The notes under the pieces were generated by a model, which did no database searches, was not told the DNA's origin, and saw nothing but the letters and a program-made list of their open reading frames with translations. A stretch of 64,000 nucleotides of DNA. It comes from Oscillospiraceae bacterium (lineage in GTDB: Bacteria > Bacillota > Clostridia > Oscillospirales > Ruminococcaceae). Positions 17,076 through 27,478 of this stretch are shown in pieces. How positions within the stretch are numbered: position 1 is the first letter of the stretch; each line of letters begins with the position of its first letter. The stretch lies in contig JAGHIE010000020.1 in the NCBI GenBank assembly GCA_017887325.1, positions 124,001 through 188,000 on the forward strand, in the 5' to 3' direction. Made by a program: the position numbers and the translations under genes.

Positions 17076-18686
17076 TTATCCCCTTTTTCTATTTTCTAAT
17101 GATGACTTTATAAATTCTACAAATAAAGGATGAGGATTATTAGGACGACTTTTGAATTCTGGATGATATTGAACAGCAACAAAGAAATCATTATCTTTTA
17201 ATTCTATTGCTTCAACTAATTTACTATCAGGAGATAATCCAGATACTAAAGCTCCTGCTTTTTCATATTCTTCTTTATAATTAGAACTAAACTCATATCT
17301 ATGACGATGTCTTTCAGAAATAATATCTTTTTTATATATCTTTTCTAATTTTGTGCCTGCTTGTATATGACATGGATATGCTCCCAAACGCATAGTTCCA
17401 CCTTTAGGAATATTTCCTTGTTGGTCCAACATTAAATCTATAACACATTTTTCGCCATTTTCATCAAATTCTCTTGAATTTGCATTGGTAAATCCTAAAA
17501 CATTTCTAGCAAATTCTATAACTGCAATTTGCATTCCTAAACAAATACCTAAAAAAGGAATATTATTTTCTCTAGCATATTTTGCAGATAATATCATACC
17601 TTCAATTCCTCTGCTTCCAAATCCACCAGGTAGAATAATCCCATCACAATCACCTAAAATACTATCTATATTAGATTCATTAAGTTCATCACTATCCACC
17701 CATTTAATATCAACTTTTGATGAATTTTTAAAACCACCGTGAGTCAATGCTTCTGATACAGAAAGATATGAATCATGTAATTTAACATATTTCCCTACTA
17801 ATGCTATTTTTACTTCTTTATCCATACTAGAAATTTGATTTAACATCTCATTCCACTCTTTTAAGTCACATTCTTTTTTAGTATCCAAAGAAAGTTCTCT
17901 TAAAACAACTCTTGCAAGTCCTAATTCTTCTAACATTATTGGTGCTTGGTATAAAACTGGAACTGTTAGGTTTGGTATTACACAATCTTCCTTAACATTA
18001 CAAAATTGTGCTATTTTTTTCAACACACCTTCTTCAACATCTTCGTCACATCGTGTTACAATGATATTTGGCATAATTCCAAATGATTGCAACTCTTTTA
18101 CAGAGTGTTGTGTCGGTTTAGATTTATGTTCTCCGGAAAATTTCAAATATGGTATTAGTGTTACATGAATAAATAAACAATTTTCTCTACCCACTTCATG
18201 TGATACTTGTCTTATAGCTTCTAAAAATGGTTGAGATTCGATATCTCCGGTAGTACCACCTATTTCTGTAATAACTATATCTGCATTTGTTTTTTCACCA
18301 ACAGAATAAATAAATGATTTTATCTCATTAGTAATATGTGGTATTACTTGCACAGTTTCTCCTAAATATTCACCATTACGCTCTTTTGTCAACACATTCC
18401 AATAAACCTTTCCTGTTGTAAGATTGGAATATTTATTTAAGTTTTCATCTATAAATCTTTCATAATGCCCTAAGTCCAAATCTGTTTCTGCCCCATCTTC
18501 TGTAACAAACACTTCACCATGTTGATAAGGACTCATTGTTCCTGGGTCTACATTTATATATGGATCTAGTTTTTGTGCTGCAACCTTATATCCTCTAGCT
18601 TTCAATAGCCTACCTAATGATGCTGCTGTAATCCCTTTACCTAAACCTGATACAACTCCACCTGTTACAAAAATATATTTCGACAT
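17076..18686 (-). CDS. pyrG: CTP synthase
   Basis: Aminates UTP to CTP with ATP and glutamine. The 536 residues comprise an amidoligase domain with [15 protein letters not shown] at the N-terminus and [13 protein letters not shown], and a class I glutamine amidotransferase domain from about residue 290 with the nucleophile elbow FLGICLGMQ and the His/Glu pair in [10 protein letters not shown]. Length is that of the normal enzyme. Its ATG overlaps the dapF stop (TAATG), so the two are coupled. Its place in a glutamine/glutamate operon fits its use of glutamine. Confidence 0.97.
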   Translation of the reverse strand: MSKYIFVTGGVVSGLGKGITAASLGRLLKARGYKVAAQKLDPYINVDPGTMSPYQHGEVFVTEDGAETDLDLGHYERFIDENLNKYSNLTTGKVYWNVLTKERNGEYLGETVQVIPHITNEIKSFIYSVGEKTNADIVITEIGGTTGDIESQPFLEAIRQVSHEVGRENCLFIHVTLIPYLKFSGEHKSKPTQHSVKELQSFGIMPNIIVTRCDEDVEEGVLKKIAQFCNVKEDCVIPNLTVPVLYQAPIMLEELGLARVVLRELSLDTKKECDLKEWNEMLNQISSMDKEVKIALVGKYVKLHDSYLSVSEALTHGGFKNSSKVDIKWVDSDELNESNIDSILGDCDGIILPGGFGSRGIEGMILSAKYARENNIPFLGICLGMQIAVIEFARNVLGFTNANSREFDENGEKCVIDLMLDQQGNIPKGGTMRLGAYPCHIQAGTKLEKIYKKDIISERHRHRYEFSSNYKEEYEKAGALVSGLSPDSKLVEAIELKDNDFFVAVQYHPEFKSRPNNPHPLFVEFIKSSLENRKRG

Positions 18687-19528
18687 TATAATAAAACCTC
18701 CCCTGTAAACACTGTGACTGCTTCACCAGTCATAAATACTTTCTCTTTTTCATATCTAATTTTTAACTTTCCACCTGAAAGTAATACTTCAATATCTTCT
18801 CCCATAGGACAATACCCATTCTCTACAGCACAAGCAACACTTGCACAAGCTCCTGTTCCACATGCTAAAGTTTCACCACTTCCTCTTTCCCAAACTCTCA
18901 TTTGTAATTTATGAGAGTTAATAACTTTTACAAATTCTGTGTTAACTCCTTCTAAAAACAGACTATCATATTCAAATCTTTGCCCCTCTTTTTTTATATC
19001 TAAGTCATCTACATTGTCACAAAAAACTACACAATGTGGATTTCCCATTGAAACACATGAAATCACTTCTTCTTTTCCTCCTATATTAACTTTTTGACCT
19101 ATAATTTTTTCTTGAGAATTTATAGGAATATTTTTAGGAGAAAAATCAGCTTTTCCCATATCTACTTTTATTTCAATTACATTATCATTTTCTATATTCA
19201 AATAAAGTTCTTTTACTCCACTTAATGTTTCTATTTTTAATATATCTTTTTTACATCTACCACTATCATATAAATATTTACCAACACATCTAATTCCATT
19301 TCCACACATTTTTCCTTCGCTACCGTCTTGGTTAAATATTCTCATCTTTGCATCTGCATTACTATTTTCTGGTGGACAAACTAAAATTATTCCATCTCCA
19401 CCAATTCCAAAATGATATTTTGACAATTTCTCACTTAGTTTTTCAGGATTTTGAACTAATTGCTCAAAACAATCAATATATATATAATCATTGCCACATC
19501 CGTGCATTTTTGTAAATTTTAAACCCAT
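18686..19528 (-). CDS. dapF: Diaminopimelate epimerase
   Basis: Interconverts LL- and meso-diaminopimelate for lysine and cell-wall synthesis. Both catalytic cysteines are present: MCGNGIRC about residue 73 and [11 protein letters not shown] about residue 220. The N-terminus [14 protein letters not shown] is typical. I place the start at ATG 19528 (MGLKF), six bases after AAGGGTGG, rather than at the GTG at 19537, which overlaps that site. Length of 280 residues is normal. Together with dapL it supplies the second half of the DAP aminotransferase pathway. Confidence 0.95.
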   Translation of the reverse strand: MGLKFTKMHGCGNDYIYIDCFEQLVQNPEKLSEKLSKYHFGIGGDGIILVCPPENSNADAKMRIFNQDGSEGKMCGNGIRCVGKYLYDSGRCKKDILKIETLSGVKELYLNIENDNVIEIKVDMGKADFSPKNIPINSQEKIIGQKVNIGGKEEVISCVSMGNPHCVVFCDNVDDLDIKKEGQRFEYDSLFLEGVNTEFVKVINSHKLQMRVWERGSGETLACGTGACASVACAVENGYCPMGEDIEVLLSGGKLKIRYEKEKVFMTGEAVTVFTGEVLL

Positions 19529-19574
19529 AAATACCACCCTTAAAATTTTATAAAATATAAAATCCTACTAAATC

Positions 19575-20141
19575 CTACAAGTTATAATTATCTAATATTT
19601 TTTGAGCTATATCTTTTCTCGTTACTCGATTATCCATAGCTTGTTTTTCTATAAAATGATGCGCTTCTTCTTCACTCATTTGATCATACTGTATTAATAA
19701 ACATTTAGCTCTATCTACTAAACGTATTTCATCTATTTTCTTTTGTAATTTTTGCTCTTTTGATGTTCCTATAGAAAAACGATGATGAATACTTGTTAAT
19801 AGATGTATTGAGTTTATAAACATTCTTTTCCCCATATTTAAAGGAAATATATAAATTCCCTGTCGTGAATATTCTTCAAAAACATCAATATGAGGTTCAT
19901 TTTTCACCACAATCATTACTCCTGCATTTGTTTTTGAACATAAACTAGCAAATTCAAAACTTAATTTATTTGCTGCTAAAGACACCACAATAATTAAAGA
20001 AAAGTCATATTTTAATAAATATTTTTCTGCTTCTGATAAAGTGTCTGCAAAATATAATTGTGCACTTATACTGGTTAATACTAATTGAGAAAGATTATCT
20101 ATAACTTTAGAATTATTAGAAATAATTAATACCTGCTCCAT
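19575..20141 (-). CDS. ANTAR-domain antitermination regulator
   Basis: A 188-residue protein with a receiver-like N-terminal domain (VLIISNNSKVIDNL...; the usual phospho-acceptor is degenerate, with SLIIVVSL where an Asp would sit) and a C-terminal ANTAR RNA-binding domain (KIDEIRLVDRAKCLLIQYDQ, then MSEEEAHHFIEKQAMDNR and RKDIAQKIL). ANTAR proteins bind paired hairpins in nascent RNA and stop a terminator forming. Encoded right behind glnA in a glutamine/glutamate operon, it is the obvious candidate regulator of the terminator-bearing leaders at 24851-24908 and 25083-25129. What signal it senses is not visible. Confidence 0.9.
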   Translation of the reverse strand: MEQVLIISNNSKVIDNLSQLVLTSISAQLYFADTLSEAEKYLLKYDFSLIIVVSLAANKLSFEFASLCSKTNAGVMIVVKNEPHIDVFEEYSRQGIYIFPLNMGKRMFINSIHLLTSIHHRFSIGTSKEQKLQKKIDEIRLVDRAKCLLIQYDQMSEEEAHHFIEKQAMDNRVTRKDIAQKILDNYNL

Positions 20142-20164
20142 TTCTACAATCTCCTCACATATAT

Positions 20165-21487
20165 TTATATAAACTCAAAATAAGTATCTATCTCAAAATC
20201 CTTACGATTTTCTGACTCCTCATAGCTATTCCATTCTTCTTTTTTTAATGATATATATTTTTCAAACATTTTCTCTGGCATAATCTTTTTAACAAAAGCA
20301 CTATTTTCCATAATAGTTAATGCTTCTTTTAAATCTTTTGGAAGTGTTTGAATATCATTCTCTTTTATAAATTCATCAGCTTCATATAAATTTATATTAC
20401 ATGGTTGACACAATTTTTCATTTTGTTCTATTCCGTCTAATCCTGCATTAATCAACAATGCTAAAGCTAAATAAATATTACATGATGGATCTGGAGAACG
20501 AAGTTCCATTCTACTATACTCACCATTTGCTGCTGGAATTCTAATTAATTGTGAACGGTTTTGATGTGACCAAGTTACATATTTTGGTGCTTCAAATTGT
20601 CCAAATCGTGCATAAGAATTTGTTAAAGGATTTAATACAGCTGTTATTTCTCTTGTTCTTTTGAGTATCCCTGCAATAAAACTTTCAGAACTTTCGCTAT
20701 GTTCTTGTCCACCTGTTTTAAATAAGTTTTTACCACCTTTTGCAATAGATAAATTTATATGCAAACCATTTCCGCATTGTTTTAATATAGGTTTTGGCAT
20801 AAATGATGCATAAACTCCATGTCGTGCAGAAATTGTTTTTGCTACCCATTTAAATGTCATAAAGTTATCTGCTGTTGATAATGCATCTGAATAACAAAGA
20901 TCTATTTCATTTTGTCCTGTTCCTCTTTCATGGTGTGAACTTTCAGGTCTAATTCCCATTTGTTCTAAATTTAAACAAATTTCTCTTCTAATATTTTCCC
21001 CTTTATCTCTAGGAGATATGTCACAATATCCACCTTTATCAAATGCAATTTGTGTAGGATTGCCGTCTTCATCTGTTTTGAACAAATAAAATTCACATTC
21101 AATTCCCACTCTGCAAAAATATCCCATTTTAGCACTTCTTTGTATTGCTTTTTTTAATAAATTTCTACTATCTAAATCGAAATCACTTCCATCAGCATTT
21201 TTTACACCACAAAACATTCTCATAACTTGTCCTTGAGAGGGTCTCCAAGGCAAGATAGACATAGTAGAACATTCTGGTTTTAATAAAAGATCTGAATTAT
21301 TTACAGAAGTAAAACCATTAATAGCACTTCCATCAAAAGAAGCTCCGTTTTCAAAAATTCTTTGAAGTTCTGTTGAAGGAACTGATATGTTTTTTTGTAT
21401 TCCAAATAAATCTGTAAAAGCTAATCGCACAAATTTGACATCATTTTCTTTTACAAAATCCAAAACTTCTAAAAAACTGTCATTCAT
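20165..21487 (-). CDS. glnA: Glutamine synthetase, type I fold
   Basis: ATP-dependent ligation of ammonia to glutamate. The 440 residues carry GIECEFYLF (metal-binding Glu), SHHERGTGQNEID, the NGLHINLSI His loop and RSPDPSCNIYLALALL. Length matches the shorter GSI enzymes, with no adenylylation-loop Tyr context visible. It lies 14 bases after the GXGXG glutamate-synthase subunit and 23 bases before the ANTAR gene. Because the window also encodes a type III enzyme, this copy may be a GlnA-like paralogue; amide synthesis is nonetheless the most economical reading. Confidence 0.93.
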   Translation of the reverse strand: MNDSFLEVLDFVKENDVKFVRLAFTDLFGIQKNISVPSTELQRIFENGASFDGSAINGFTSVNNSDLLLKPECSTMSILPWRPSQGQVMRMFCGVKNADGSDFDLDSRNLLKKAIQRSAKMGYFCRVGIECEFYLFKTDEDGNPTQIAFDKGGYCDISPRDKGENIRREICLNLEQMGIRPESSHHERGTGQNEIDLCYSDALSTADNFMTFKWVAKTISARHGVYASFMPKPILKQCGNGLHINLSIAKGGKNLFKTGGQEHSESSESFIAGILKRTREITAVLNPLTNSYARFGQFEAPKYVTWSHQNRSQLIRIPAANGEYSRMELRSPDPSCNIYLALALLINAGLDGIEQNEKLCQPCNINLYEADEFIKENDIQTLPKDLKEALTIMENSAFVKKIMPEKMFEKYISLKKEEWNSYEESENRKDFEIDTYFEFI

Positions 21488-21501
21488 AAAAATTCTCCTT
21501 A

Positions 21502-22224
21502 TTAATTCATTGTATACAATTGTTTGTATGGACTATTACTATTTGGGGTAATTACATAAAATGATTTTGACATTACTTGCTCATAACTTTCGTTAAATAT
21601 ATTACAAAATTTATTTATAATATCTTTAATATCATTTAAATCACCTTCATCTGCTATTTTACAAACAACTTTATCTGATAAATTTTTAGGACGCACATCG
21701 CTTCTCAAAAATATTTTTCCACCATGCATTCCTACACCACAAAAATTACCTACAGGAATTTTGTTTTCACAGTTTAAACCTAATACTACAATAATTCCTC
21801 CAGCTTGATACTCGCCTAAAAAACTACCAGCAGTTCCCCCTACTACTATAACAGGCTTTTTATCTTGATATTCTTTCATGTGAATTCCTGCTCTATATCC
21901 TATATCACCGTGAATTAATATTTCTCCACCTCTCATAGCATAACCTGTTGCATCTCCTGCCATACCATATATATATATTCCACCATCATTCATAGTATCT
22001 CCTGTTGCATCTTGAACATTATTATTCACAAAAATTTCTGACCCATCTAAATAACAACCTAATGCATTTCCTGGTACCCCTTCAATCTCTATGATTTTTG
22101 AAGATGAGCCACTTGCTAAATATCTATGTCCACAACAATTAACTATTTTTATTTTTTCATCTTGACACTCTTTTATCTTATTATTTAATTGATGAAAATT
22201 TAATTCTAGTGCATCTATTTTCAT
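21502..22224 (-). CDS. Glutamate synthase GXGXG-domain subunit
   Basis: A 240-residue right-handed beta-helix equivalent to the C-terminal structural domain of GltB, encoded as its own gene as in archaeal-type and GlxC proteins. The repeated glycine pattern is plain: GNALGCYLDGSEIFVNN, GDATGYAMRGGEILIHG and GSFLGEYQAGG. It holds the synthase modules together and lines the ammonia tunnel in the family. Only two bases separate it from the FMN subunit upstream. Confidence 0.9.
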   Translation of the reverse strand: MKIDALELNFHQLNNKIKECQDEKIKIVNCCGHRYLASGSSSKIIEIEGVPGNALGCYLDGSEIFVNNNVQDATGDTMNDGGIYIYGMAGDATGYAMRGGEILIHGDIGYRAGIHMKEYQDKKPVIVVGGTAGSFLGEYQAGGIIVVLGLNCENKIPVGNFCGVGMHGGKIFLRSDVRPKNLSDKVVCKIADEGDLNDIKDIINKFCNIFNESYEQVMSKSFYVITPNSNSPYKQLYTMN

Positions 22225-22226
22225 TG

Positions 22227-23732
22227 CTATTCCCCCGCATGTTTTATTCCTAAAATTGATAACTCTCTATCATTAAGTCCTATTCCTCTTAGCATTAATC
22301 TATTTCCTTTTAATGCTTCTATTGAATTAATTCCCATACCACCCATCATTTCTTTAATTTCATGAGTCCAAGCGTTTATTAAATTAATCAATCTTTGAGT
22401 TCCTATTTCTGTATCTAATCGTTTTACCAAGTCTGGTTGTTGTGTTGCTATACCCCAATTACATTTACCGGTTTGACATGAACGACATAAATGACAACCT
22501 AATGCTAATAATGCAGCTGTTCCTATATAAACTGCATCTGCACCTAAAGCTATTGCTTTTACAACATCTGCACTACTTCTAATACTTCCCCCAACAACTA
22601 AAGAAACTTTATGTCTTATTCCCTCATCTCTTAATCTTTGGTCTACTGATGCTAAAGCAAGTTCTATAGGAATACCAACATTATCTCTAATCATTGTAGG
22701 TGCAGCACCTGTTCCTCCTCTATACCCATCTATTACAATTATATCTGCCCCACTTCTAGCAATACCTGATGCTATTGCTGATATATTGTGTACTGCTGCA
22801 ACTTTTACTAAGATTGGTTTTTTATAATCTGTTGCTTCTTTCAATGAATAAATTAACTGTCTTAAATCTTCAATAGAATATATATCATGATGTGGTGCTG
22901 GAGAAATTGCATCTGCTCCTTTTGGAATCATTCTTGTTTTTGAAACATCTTCTACTATTTTATTTCCAGGCAAATGTCCACCGATACCTGGTTTTGCACC
23001 TTGTCCCATTTTAATTTCTATTGCAACACCTGCATTTAAATAATCTTTATGAACACCAAATCTTCCTGATGCTACTTGAACTATTGTGTTTTTCCCATAT
23101 TCATATAAATCTTTATGTAAACCACCTTCACCAGTGTTATAACAAATTCCTAATTCTTTTGCTGATTTTGCAAGACACATATGAGTGTTATAACTAACAG
23201 AACCATAACTCATTGCAGAAAACATAATAGGTGTATTAAGTTCTATACCAGCAGAAAGATTGTTTATAATATTATTATTTTCATCTCTCTCAATTTTATC
23301 TGTTTTTTTACCTAAAAATACTTTTGTTTCCATAGGTTCTCTTAATGGATCTATAGGTGGGTTTGTCACTTGTGATGCGTTTAATAAAATTTTATCCCAG
23401 TATATTGGTTCTTTATTTGGATTTCCCATTGAAGATAGTAAAACTCCACCTTCTTGTGATTGTTTGAATATTTGCTTAATTAAATTTTCGTTCCAGTTAC
23501 CATTTTCTCTAAATGCATGATTTGTCTTTACAATTTTTAAAGCCCTAACTGGACACTTTTCAACACAACGATGACAGTTTACGCATTTTGTATCATCGGC
23601 TAACATTATTTTATGTTTTGAAGAAAAACTATGCACTTCATTTGCACACTCTTTTTCACAAATATGGCAATTTATACATTTTTGTATATCTCTTACAACT
23701 TCAAATTCTGAATACACATATCCCAAAGACAT
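22227..23732 (-). CDS. Glutamate synthase FMN/iron-sulfur subunit with N-terminal ferredoxin domain
   Basis: The catalytic module that reductively transfers ammonia to 2-oxoglutarate, 501 residues. The N-terminus has two 4Fe-4S ferredoxin motifs (CINCHICEKEC and CVNCHRCVEKCP). The rest is the FMN barrel of GltB, with GEGGLHKD, KMGQGAKPGIGGHLPG, SPAPHHDIYSIEDL and the 3Fe-4S cysteines CHLCRSCQTGKC. The ferredoxin extension and separate subunits are the archaeal-type layout, suggesting ferredoxin or a partner as electron donor. No NADPH-binding GltD subunit is present in the window. Confidence 0.93.
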   Translation of the reverse strand: MSLGYVYSEFEVVRDIQKCINCHICEKECANEVHSFSSKHKIMLADDTKCVNCHRCVEKCPVRALKIVKTNHAFRENGNWNENLIKQIFKQSQEGGVLLSSMGNPNKEPIYWDKILLNASQVTNPPIDPLREPMETKVFLGKKTDKIERDENNNIINNLSAGIELNTPIMFSAMSYGSVSYNTHMCLAKSAKELGICYNTGEGGLHKDLYEYGKNTIVQVASGRFGVHKDYLNAGVAIEIKMGQGAKPGIGGHLPGNKIVEDVSKTRMIPKGADAISPAPHHDIYSIEDLRQLIYSLKEATDYKKPILVKVAAVHNISAIASGIARSGADIIVIDGYRGGTGAAPTMIRDNVGIPIELALASVDQRLRDEGIRHKVSLVVGGSIRSSADVVKAIALGADAVYIGTAALLALGCHLCRSCQTGKCNWGIATQQPDLVKRLDTEIGTQRLINLINAWTHEIKEMMGGMGINSIEALKGNRLMLRGIGLNDRELSILGIKHAGE

Positions 23733-23743
23733 CTTTACCCCTC

Positions 23744-24826
23744 CTATTTATTTAGTTCTACAATTACAGCTTCTCCACCTTTTGGAGACCATATTTTATC
23801 TAAATTAGGTTCTATAACTCTAATAGCTGATTCTTCACTAGCTATATAAACCATATTGTCTTTTTCACCTACAACCATAGAACGTAGTTTTAACCTATCA
23901 TTTAAAGCCATCATTCCACCTTCATATCCTAAAATTATTGAAAAAGGTCCTGTTATTAATAAACCTGAAAACATATTTCTTAAATATGTTAATTGTTCTT
24001 TTTCATTTTGAGGTAATTTATCTATAGTGCTCCAAAATGGTGCTGAAACTACTAAAGACGATTCTTTTGGTGTTAATTTTTTTCTTCTTAATAAATAATC
24101 AAAGATATAGGTTATAACTTCTGTATCTGTTAATAAATTACACTTATATCCAAACATTTCTATATATCTTCTATTCGCATCATAAGAAGAAATTTCTCCA
24201 TTATGAACTACTGAATAATCTAATAAAGCAAATGGGTGAGCTCCTCCCCACCAACCAGGTGTATTAGTAGGATATCTTCCATGTGCAGTCCAACAATATC
24301 CTTCATATTCATCTAATCTATAAAACTCCCCTACATCTTCAGGATAACCAACTGCTTTAAATACTCCCATATTTTTACCACTTGAAAAAATATATGCTCC
24401 ATCAATAAAAGTATTAACTTTATTTACACATCTACATACAAATTCTCTTTCTTCTAATTGACTGTCCACTAATTTATGTGGTAATGGATTTACAAAATAT
24501 CTCCATATCAATGGTTCATCTGTGATTGATGCAACCTTTTTTGTAGGTATTTTTGATAAATTTACTATTTCAAAGTGTCTATCTAAAAACTCTTCACATT
24601 CTTTTTTTGATTTTAAACTATCATAAAAAACATGAAACGCATAATTGTCTTTATACTCAGGATATATTCCATATCCTGCAAACCCACCACCTAATCCATT
24701 ACTTCTATCATGCATAATTTTTATTGATTTTATAATTTTATCACCTTTAATTGCTGTTCCATCTTTTGAAAAAATTCCTGATATTGCACACCCTGATAAA
24801 TTTCTAAATTGCCCCTCTTTTAGCAT
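23744..24826 (-). CDS. Class II glutamine amidotransferase subunit of glutamate synthase
   Basis: Releases ammonia from glutamine for the FMN subunit, 360 residues. GATase II motifs include GRYPTNTPG, HNGEISSYDANRRY and LLTDTEVITY. The expected nucleophile is Cys13 in LSGCAISGIF, not Cys2, so activation would require removal of a 12-residue leader or an alternative start; no better start codon is seen between the ribosome site (GGGGTG, a few bases before the ATG) and Cys13. It is the first gene of the eight-gene operon and lies behind the terminator-bearing leader. Confidence 0.88.
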   Translation of the reverse strand: MLKEGQFRNLSGCAISGIFSKDGTAIKGDKIIKSIKIMHDRSNGLGGGFAGYGIYPEYKDNYAFHVFYDSLKSKKECEEFLDRHFEIVNLSKIPTKKVASITDEPLIWRYFVNPLPHKLVDSQLEEREFVCRCVNKVNTFIDGAYIFSSGKNMGVFKAVGYPEDVGEFYRLDEYEGYCWTAHGRYPTNTPGWWGGAHPFALLDYSVVHNGEISSYDANRRYIEMFGYKCNLLTDTEVITYIFDYLLRRKKLTPKESSLVVSAPFWSTIDKLPQNEKEQLTYLRNMFSGLLITGPFSIILGYEGGMMALNDRLKLRSMVVGEKDNMVYIASEESAIRVIEPNLDKIWSPKGGEAVIVELNK

Positions 24827-24850
24827 AATTTCACCCCTTAAACAAATAAA

Positions 24851-24908
24851 AAGGTGTTCATAATATCACCTTTCGACATTTGACGAAAAGTTATATTATG
24901 AACACCTT
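24851..24908 (-). terminator. Leader terminator (attenuator) before the glutamate-synthase operon
   Basis: A perfect 16-bp stem (AAGGTGTTCATAATAT with ATATTATGAACACCTT) followed on the minus strand by TTTATTTGTTT lies between the promoter and the first gene. An inner stem, CTTTTCG/CGAAAGG, forms inside it. This is a full terminator inside a 5' leader, so passage needs antitermination, plausibly by the ANTAR protein of the operon. The same sequence on the plus strand lacks a T-run. Confidence 0.85.
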
Positions 24909-24920
24909 CGTTCTTCGTTA

Positions 24921-24949
24921 ATTATAATATATTGCAATTTCATTGTCAA
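24921..24949 (-). promoter_or_regulatory. Consensus sigma-A promoter of the gln/glt operon
   Basis: Perfect TTGACA (24944-24949) and TATAAT (24921-24926) on the minus strand, 17 bases apart. The transcript would begin about 8-10 bases before the terminator stem. Such a strong promoter with a built-in terminator is the usual arrangement for antitermination control. Confidence 0.88.
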
Positions 24950-25049
24950 TAACTTTCAATATATATTTAAAAACTTAATTTTTATTATCTTTTTATATCA
25001 AAACAGCATAAAAATGAAATATATTTTTAATAAAATTGCAATTTTACAC

Positions 25050-25078
25050 TTGACAAAAATAAAATCAAGTAATATAAT
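25050..25078 (+). promoter_or_regulatory. Consensus sigma-A promoter of glnN
   Basis: Perfect TTGACA (25050-25055) and TATAAT (25073-25078) with a 17-base spacer, divergent from the gln/glt promoter about 100 bases away. The start point should fall near 25085. Confidence 0.9.
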
Positions 25079-25082
25079 ACAG

Positions 25083-25129
25083 GCTGTAAACAGCAACGGT
25101 GCTACAGTAAACCTGTAGTGCCGTTTTTT
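25083..25129 (+). terminator. Two-hairpin leader with terminator before glnN
   Basis: Hairpin 1 (GCTG TAAA CAGC, 25083-25094) starts about at +1. Hairpin 2 (CGGTGCTACAG TAAAC CTGTAGTGCCG, 25097-25123) is followed by TTTTTT and is a strong terminator. Both loops carry GTAAAC at the apex. A pair of hairpins with a common loop, the second being the terminator, resembles ANTAR targets, although the canonical A1/G4 hexaloop is not present. Confidence 0.8.
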
Positions 25130-25182
25130 GTTGCAAAATTTTATATACCTATGATATTAGGTCAAAGAAGGGAAGATTTAAA

Positions 25183-27318
25183 ATGAGCCAACAACAAATT
25201 TCTTTAAAAACTTTTGATTGTACAACAACTAGAGTACCAAATCTATTTGCAAGTATGGTATTTAGCAATAAAGTTATGAAAGAAAGATTGCCTAAAGAAA
25301 CATACAAAGCCCTTAAAAGAACTATAGATCAAGGTAAAAGTCTTGATAAAAGTATTGCCGATGTAGTTGCTAATGCTATGAAAGATTGGGCTGTAGAAAA
25401 AGGTGCTACACATTTTACACACTGGTTTCAACCAATGACAGGAATAACTGCTGAAAAACATGATAGTTTTATTTCTCCTGATGGTAATGGTGGCGTTATC
25501 ATGGAATTTAGTGGTAAAGAACTAATTAAAGGTGAACCTGATGCTTCTAGTTTCCCTTCCGGTGGACTTCGTGCAACTTTTGAAGCTAGAGGATATACAG
25601 CATGGGATCCTTCTTCATATGCTTTTATAAAAGATAACACTCTTTGTATTCCTACAGTATTTTGTTCATACGGTGGTGAAGCATTAGATAAAAAAACTCC
25701 TTTGCTTCGTTCAATGGAAGCTATAAATAAACAAGCTTTAAGAATTCTTCGTTTATTTGGACACACTAATGTAACAAAAGTTAATACCACTGTCGGAACT
25801 GAACAAGAATATTTTTTAATTGATCGTAAAGTATATGAACAAAGAGAAGATTTACTTTTATGTGACAGAACATTGTTTGGTGCTAAAACTTCAAAAGGTC
25901 AAGAATTAGAAGATCATTATTTTGGTGTTATTAAACCTAGAGTTGCTAAATTTATGAAAGATTTAGATGAAGAATTGTGGAAACTAGGTATATTGGCAAA
26001 AACTAAACATAATGAAGTTGCTCCTGCACAACATGAACTTGCCCCTATATTTACATCAAGCAATATTGCAACTGACCATAACCAACTTACAATGGAAATT
26101 ATGCAAAAAGTTGCTTCATCTCATGGTTTAGCTTGTTTATTACATGAAAAACCTTTTGAAGGTGTAAATGGTAGTGGCAAACATAACAACTGGTCTATCT
26201 CTACAGATACAGGAATAAATTTATTAGAGCCTGGTGAATCTCCTTCTGACAATGCTCAGTTTTTATTATTCCTAACAGCTGTTATTGAAGCTGTAAATGA
26301 ATACCAAGATTTATTAAGAGTTTCTGTAGCTACTCCATCTAATGACCATAGACTAGGTGCCAACGAAGCTCCTCCTGCAATTGTTTCTGTATTCTTAGGT
26401 GATGAGTTAACTTCTATTTTAGAATCCATTGAACAAAATTCTGATTATAATCAAAAAGATAAGGAAGTTTTTAAAGTTGGTGTACATATTTTACCAAGAT
26501 TTCCAAAAGACACTACAGACCGTAACAGGACTTCCCCTTTTGCCTTTACTGGAAATAAATTTGAATTTCGTATGCCAGGCTCTTCTCTTTCAGCTTCCGG
26601 ACCTAATATTGTTTTAAACACCATTGTGGCAGAAGAATTATGTAAATATGCTGATGTGTTAGAAAAGGCTGATGATTTTAATGATGCTTTACAAAAATTA
26701 ATCAAATCTTCTATTGTTAAAAATAAAAGAATCATATTTAACGGAAATAACTATTCTGAACAATGGGTTGAAGAAGCTAAACAAAGAGGCTTATCTAACC
26801 TAAAAACTACCGCTGATGCATTACCAGCTTTTATCGCACCAAATAGTATCGAGCTGTTTACAAAACATAAAGTATTTACACAAGCAGAATTGCATTCAAG
26901 ATACGAAATTCTTATGGAATCATATTCTAAAAAAATACATATAGAAGCATCTACAATGATTGATATGGTTAACTTGAAAATTCTTCCCCAAGTTTCAAGT
27001 TATGTACAAAGTTTAACTCAAACATCTATAAACAAAAAAACATTATCCCAAAATATAAATTGTGACTATGAGATGAAACAAATTACTACTTTATCAGATA
27101 AAACTTCTCAAGCATTTATTGAAGTTCAAAAACTAAAAATAGAACTCAATACAGCTCAACAAATATCTGATATTACCAAACAAGCTTTGTATTATAAAGA
27201 TGTTATTTTACCAGATATGAATTCATTAAGAAGTGTAGTTGACGAAATGGAAAGTAACTGTTCTTCTGATTATTGGCCTTATCCTAACTATACTAAATTA
27301 TTATATAGTGTTTACTAA
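25183..27318 (+). CDS. glnN: Glutamine synthetase type III
   Basis: Large dodecameric glutamine synthetase of the GSIII family common in Bacteroides, cyanobacteria and Clostridia; 711 residues is the family length. GSIII marks include [71 protein letters not shown] and [15 protein letters not shown], with a long helical C-terminal extension. GGGAAGA lies before the ATG. It is monocistronic, with its own strong promoter and terminator-bearing leader, and sits back to back with the glutamate-synthase operon. Confidence 0.97.
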   Translation: MSQQQISLKTFDCTTTRVPNLFASMVFSNKVMKERLPKETYKALKRTIDQGKSLDKSIADVVANAMKDWAVEKGATHFTHWFQPMTGITAEKHDSFISPDGNGGVIMEFSGKELIKGEPDASSFPSGGLRATFEARGYTAWDPSSYAFIKDNTLCIPTVFCSYGGEALDKKTPLLRSMEAINKQALRILRLFGHTNVTKVNTTVGTEQEYFLIDRKVYEQREDLLLCDRTLFGAKTSKGQELEDHYFGVIKPRVAKFMKDLDEELWKLGILAKTKHNEVAPAQHELAPIFTSSNIATDHNQLTMEIMQKVASSHGLACLLHEKPFEGVNGSGKHNNWSISTDTGINLLEPGESPSDNAQFLLFLTAVIEAVNEYQDLLRVSVATPSNDHRLGANEAPPAIVSVFLGDELTSILESIEQNSDYNQKDKEVFKVGVHILPRFPKDTTDRNRTSPFAFTGNKFEFRMPGSSLSASGPNIVLNTIVAEELCKYADVLEKADDFNDALQKLIKSSIVKNKRIIFNGNNYSEQWVEEAKQRGLSNLKTTADALPAFIAPNSIELFTKHKVFTQAELHSRYEILMESYSKKIHIEASTMIDMVNLKILPQVSSYVQSLTQTSINKKTLSQNINCDYEMKQITTLSDKTSQAFIEVQKLKIELNTAQQISDITKQALYYKDVILPDMNSLRSVVDEMESNCSSDYWPYPNYTKLLYSVY

Positions 27319-27321
27319 AAC

Positions 27322-27362
27322 AAAAAGATATTTGATATGTATTGCATATCAAATATCTTTTT
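27322..27362 (+). terminator. Terminator after glnN
   Basis: An 18-bp perfect stem (AAAAAGATATTTGATATG with its complement) around the loop tattg begins four bases after the glnN stop and ends in TTTTT. Confidence 0.9.
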
Positions 27363-27478
27363 GTATATTACGTTAAATTTAGTTAACGATACAGTATTAA
27401 AATACGCTTTTTTCATTTTAAAAGAAGTTAAAAATGAAAACATTTTCATAGTGCAATTATTGTTTTTTCTCTCTTGTG

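Noticed and set aside
25083..25123. Canonical ANTAR A1/G4 hexaloop pair
   Set aside because: Two hairpins are present, but neither loop has A at position 1 and G at position 4; only the general arrangement fits.
25428..25790. 120-residue minus-strand frame inside glnN
   Set aside because: Antisense shadow of the conserved type III glutamine synthetase; no initiation signal or recognisable domain.
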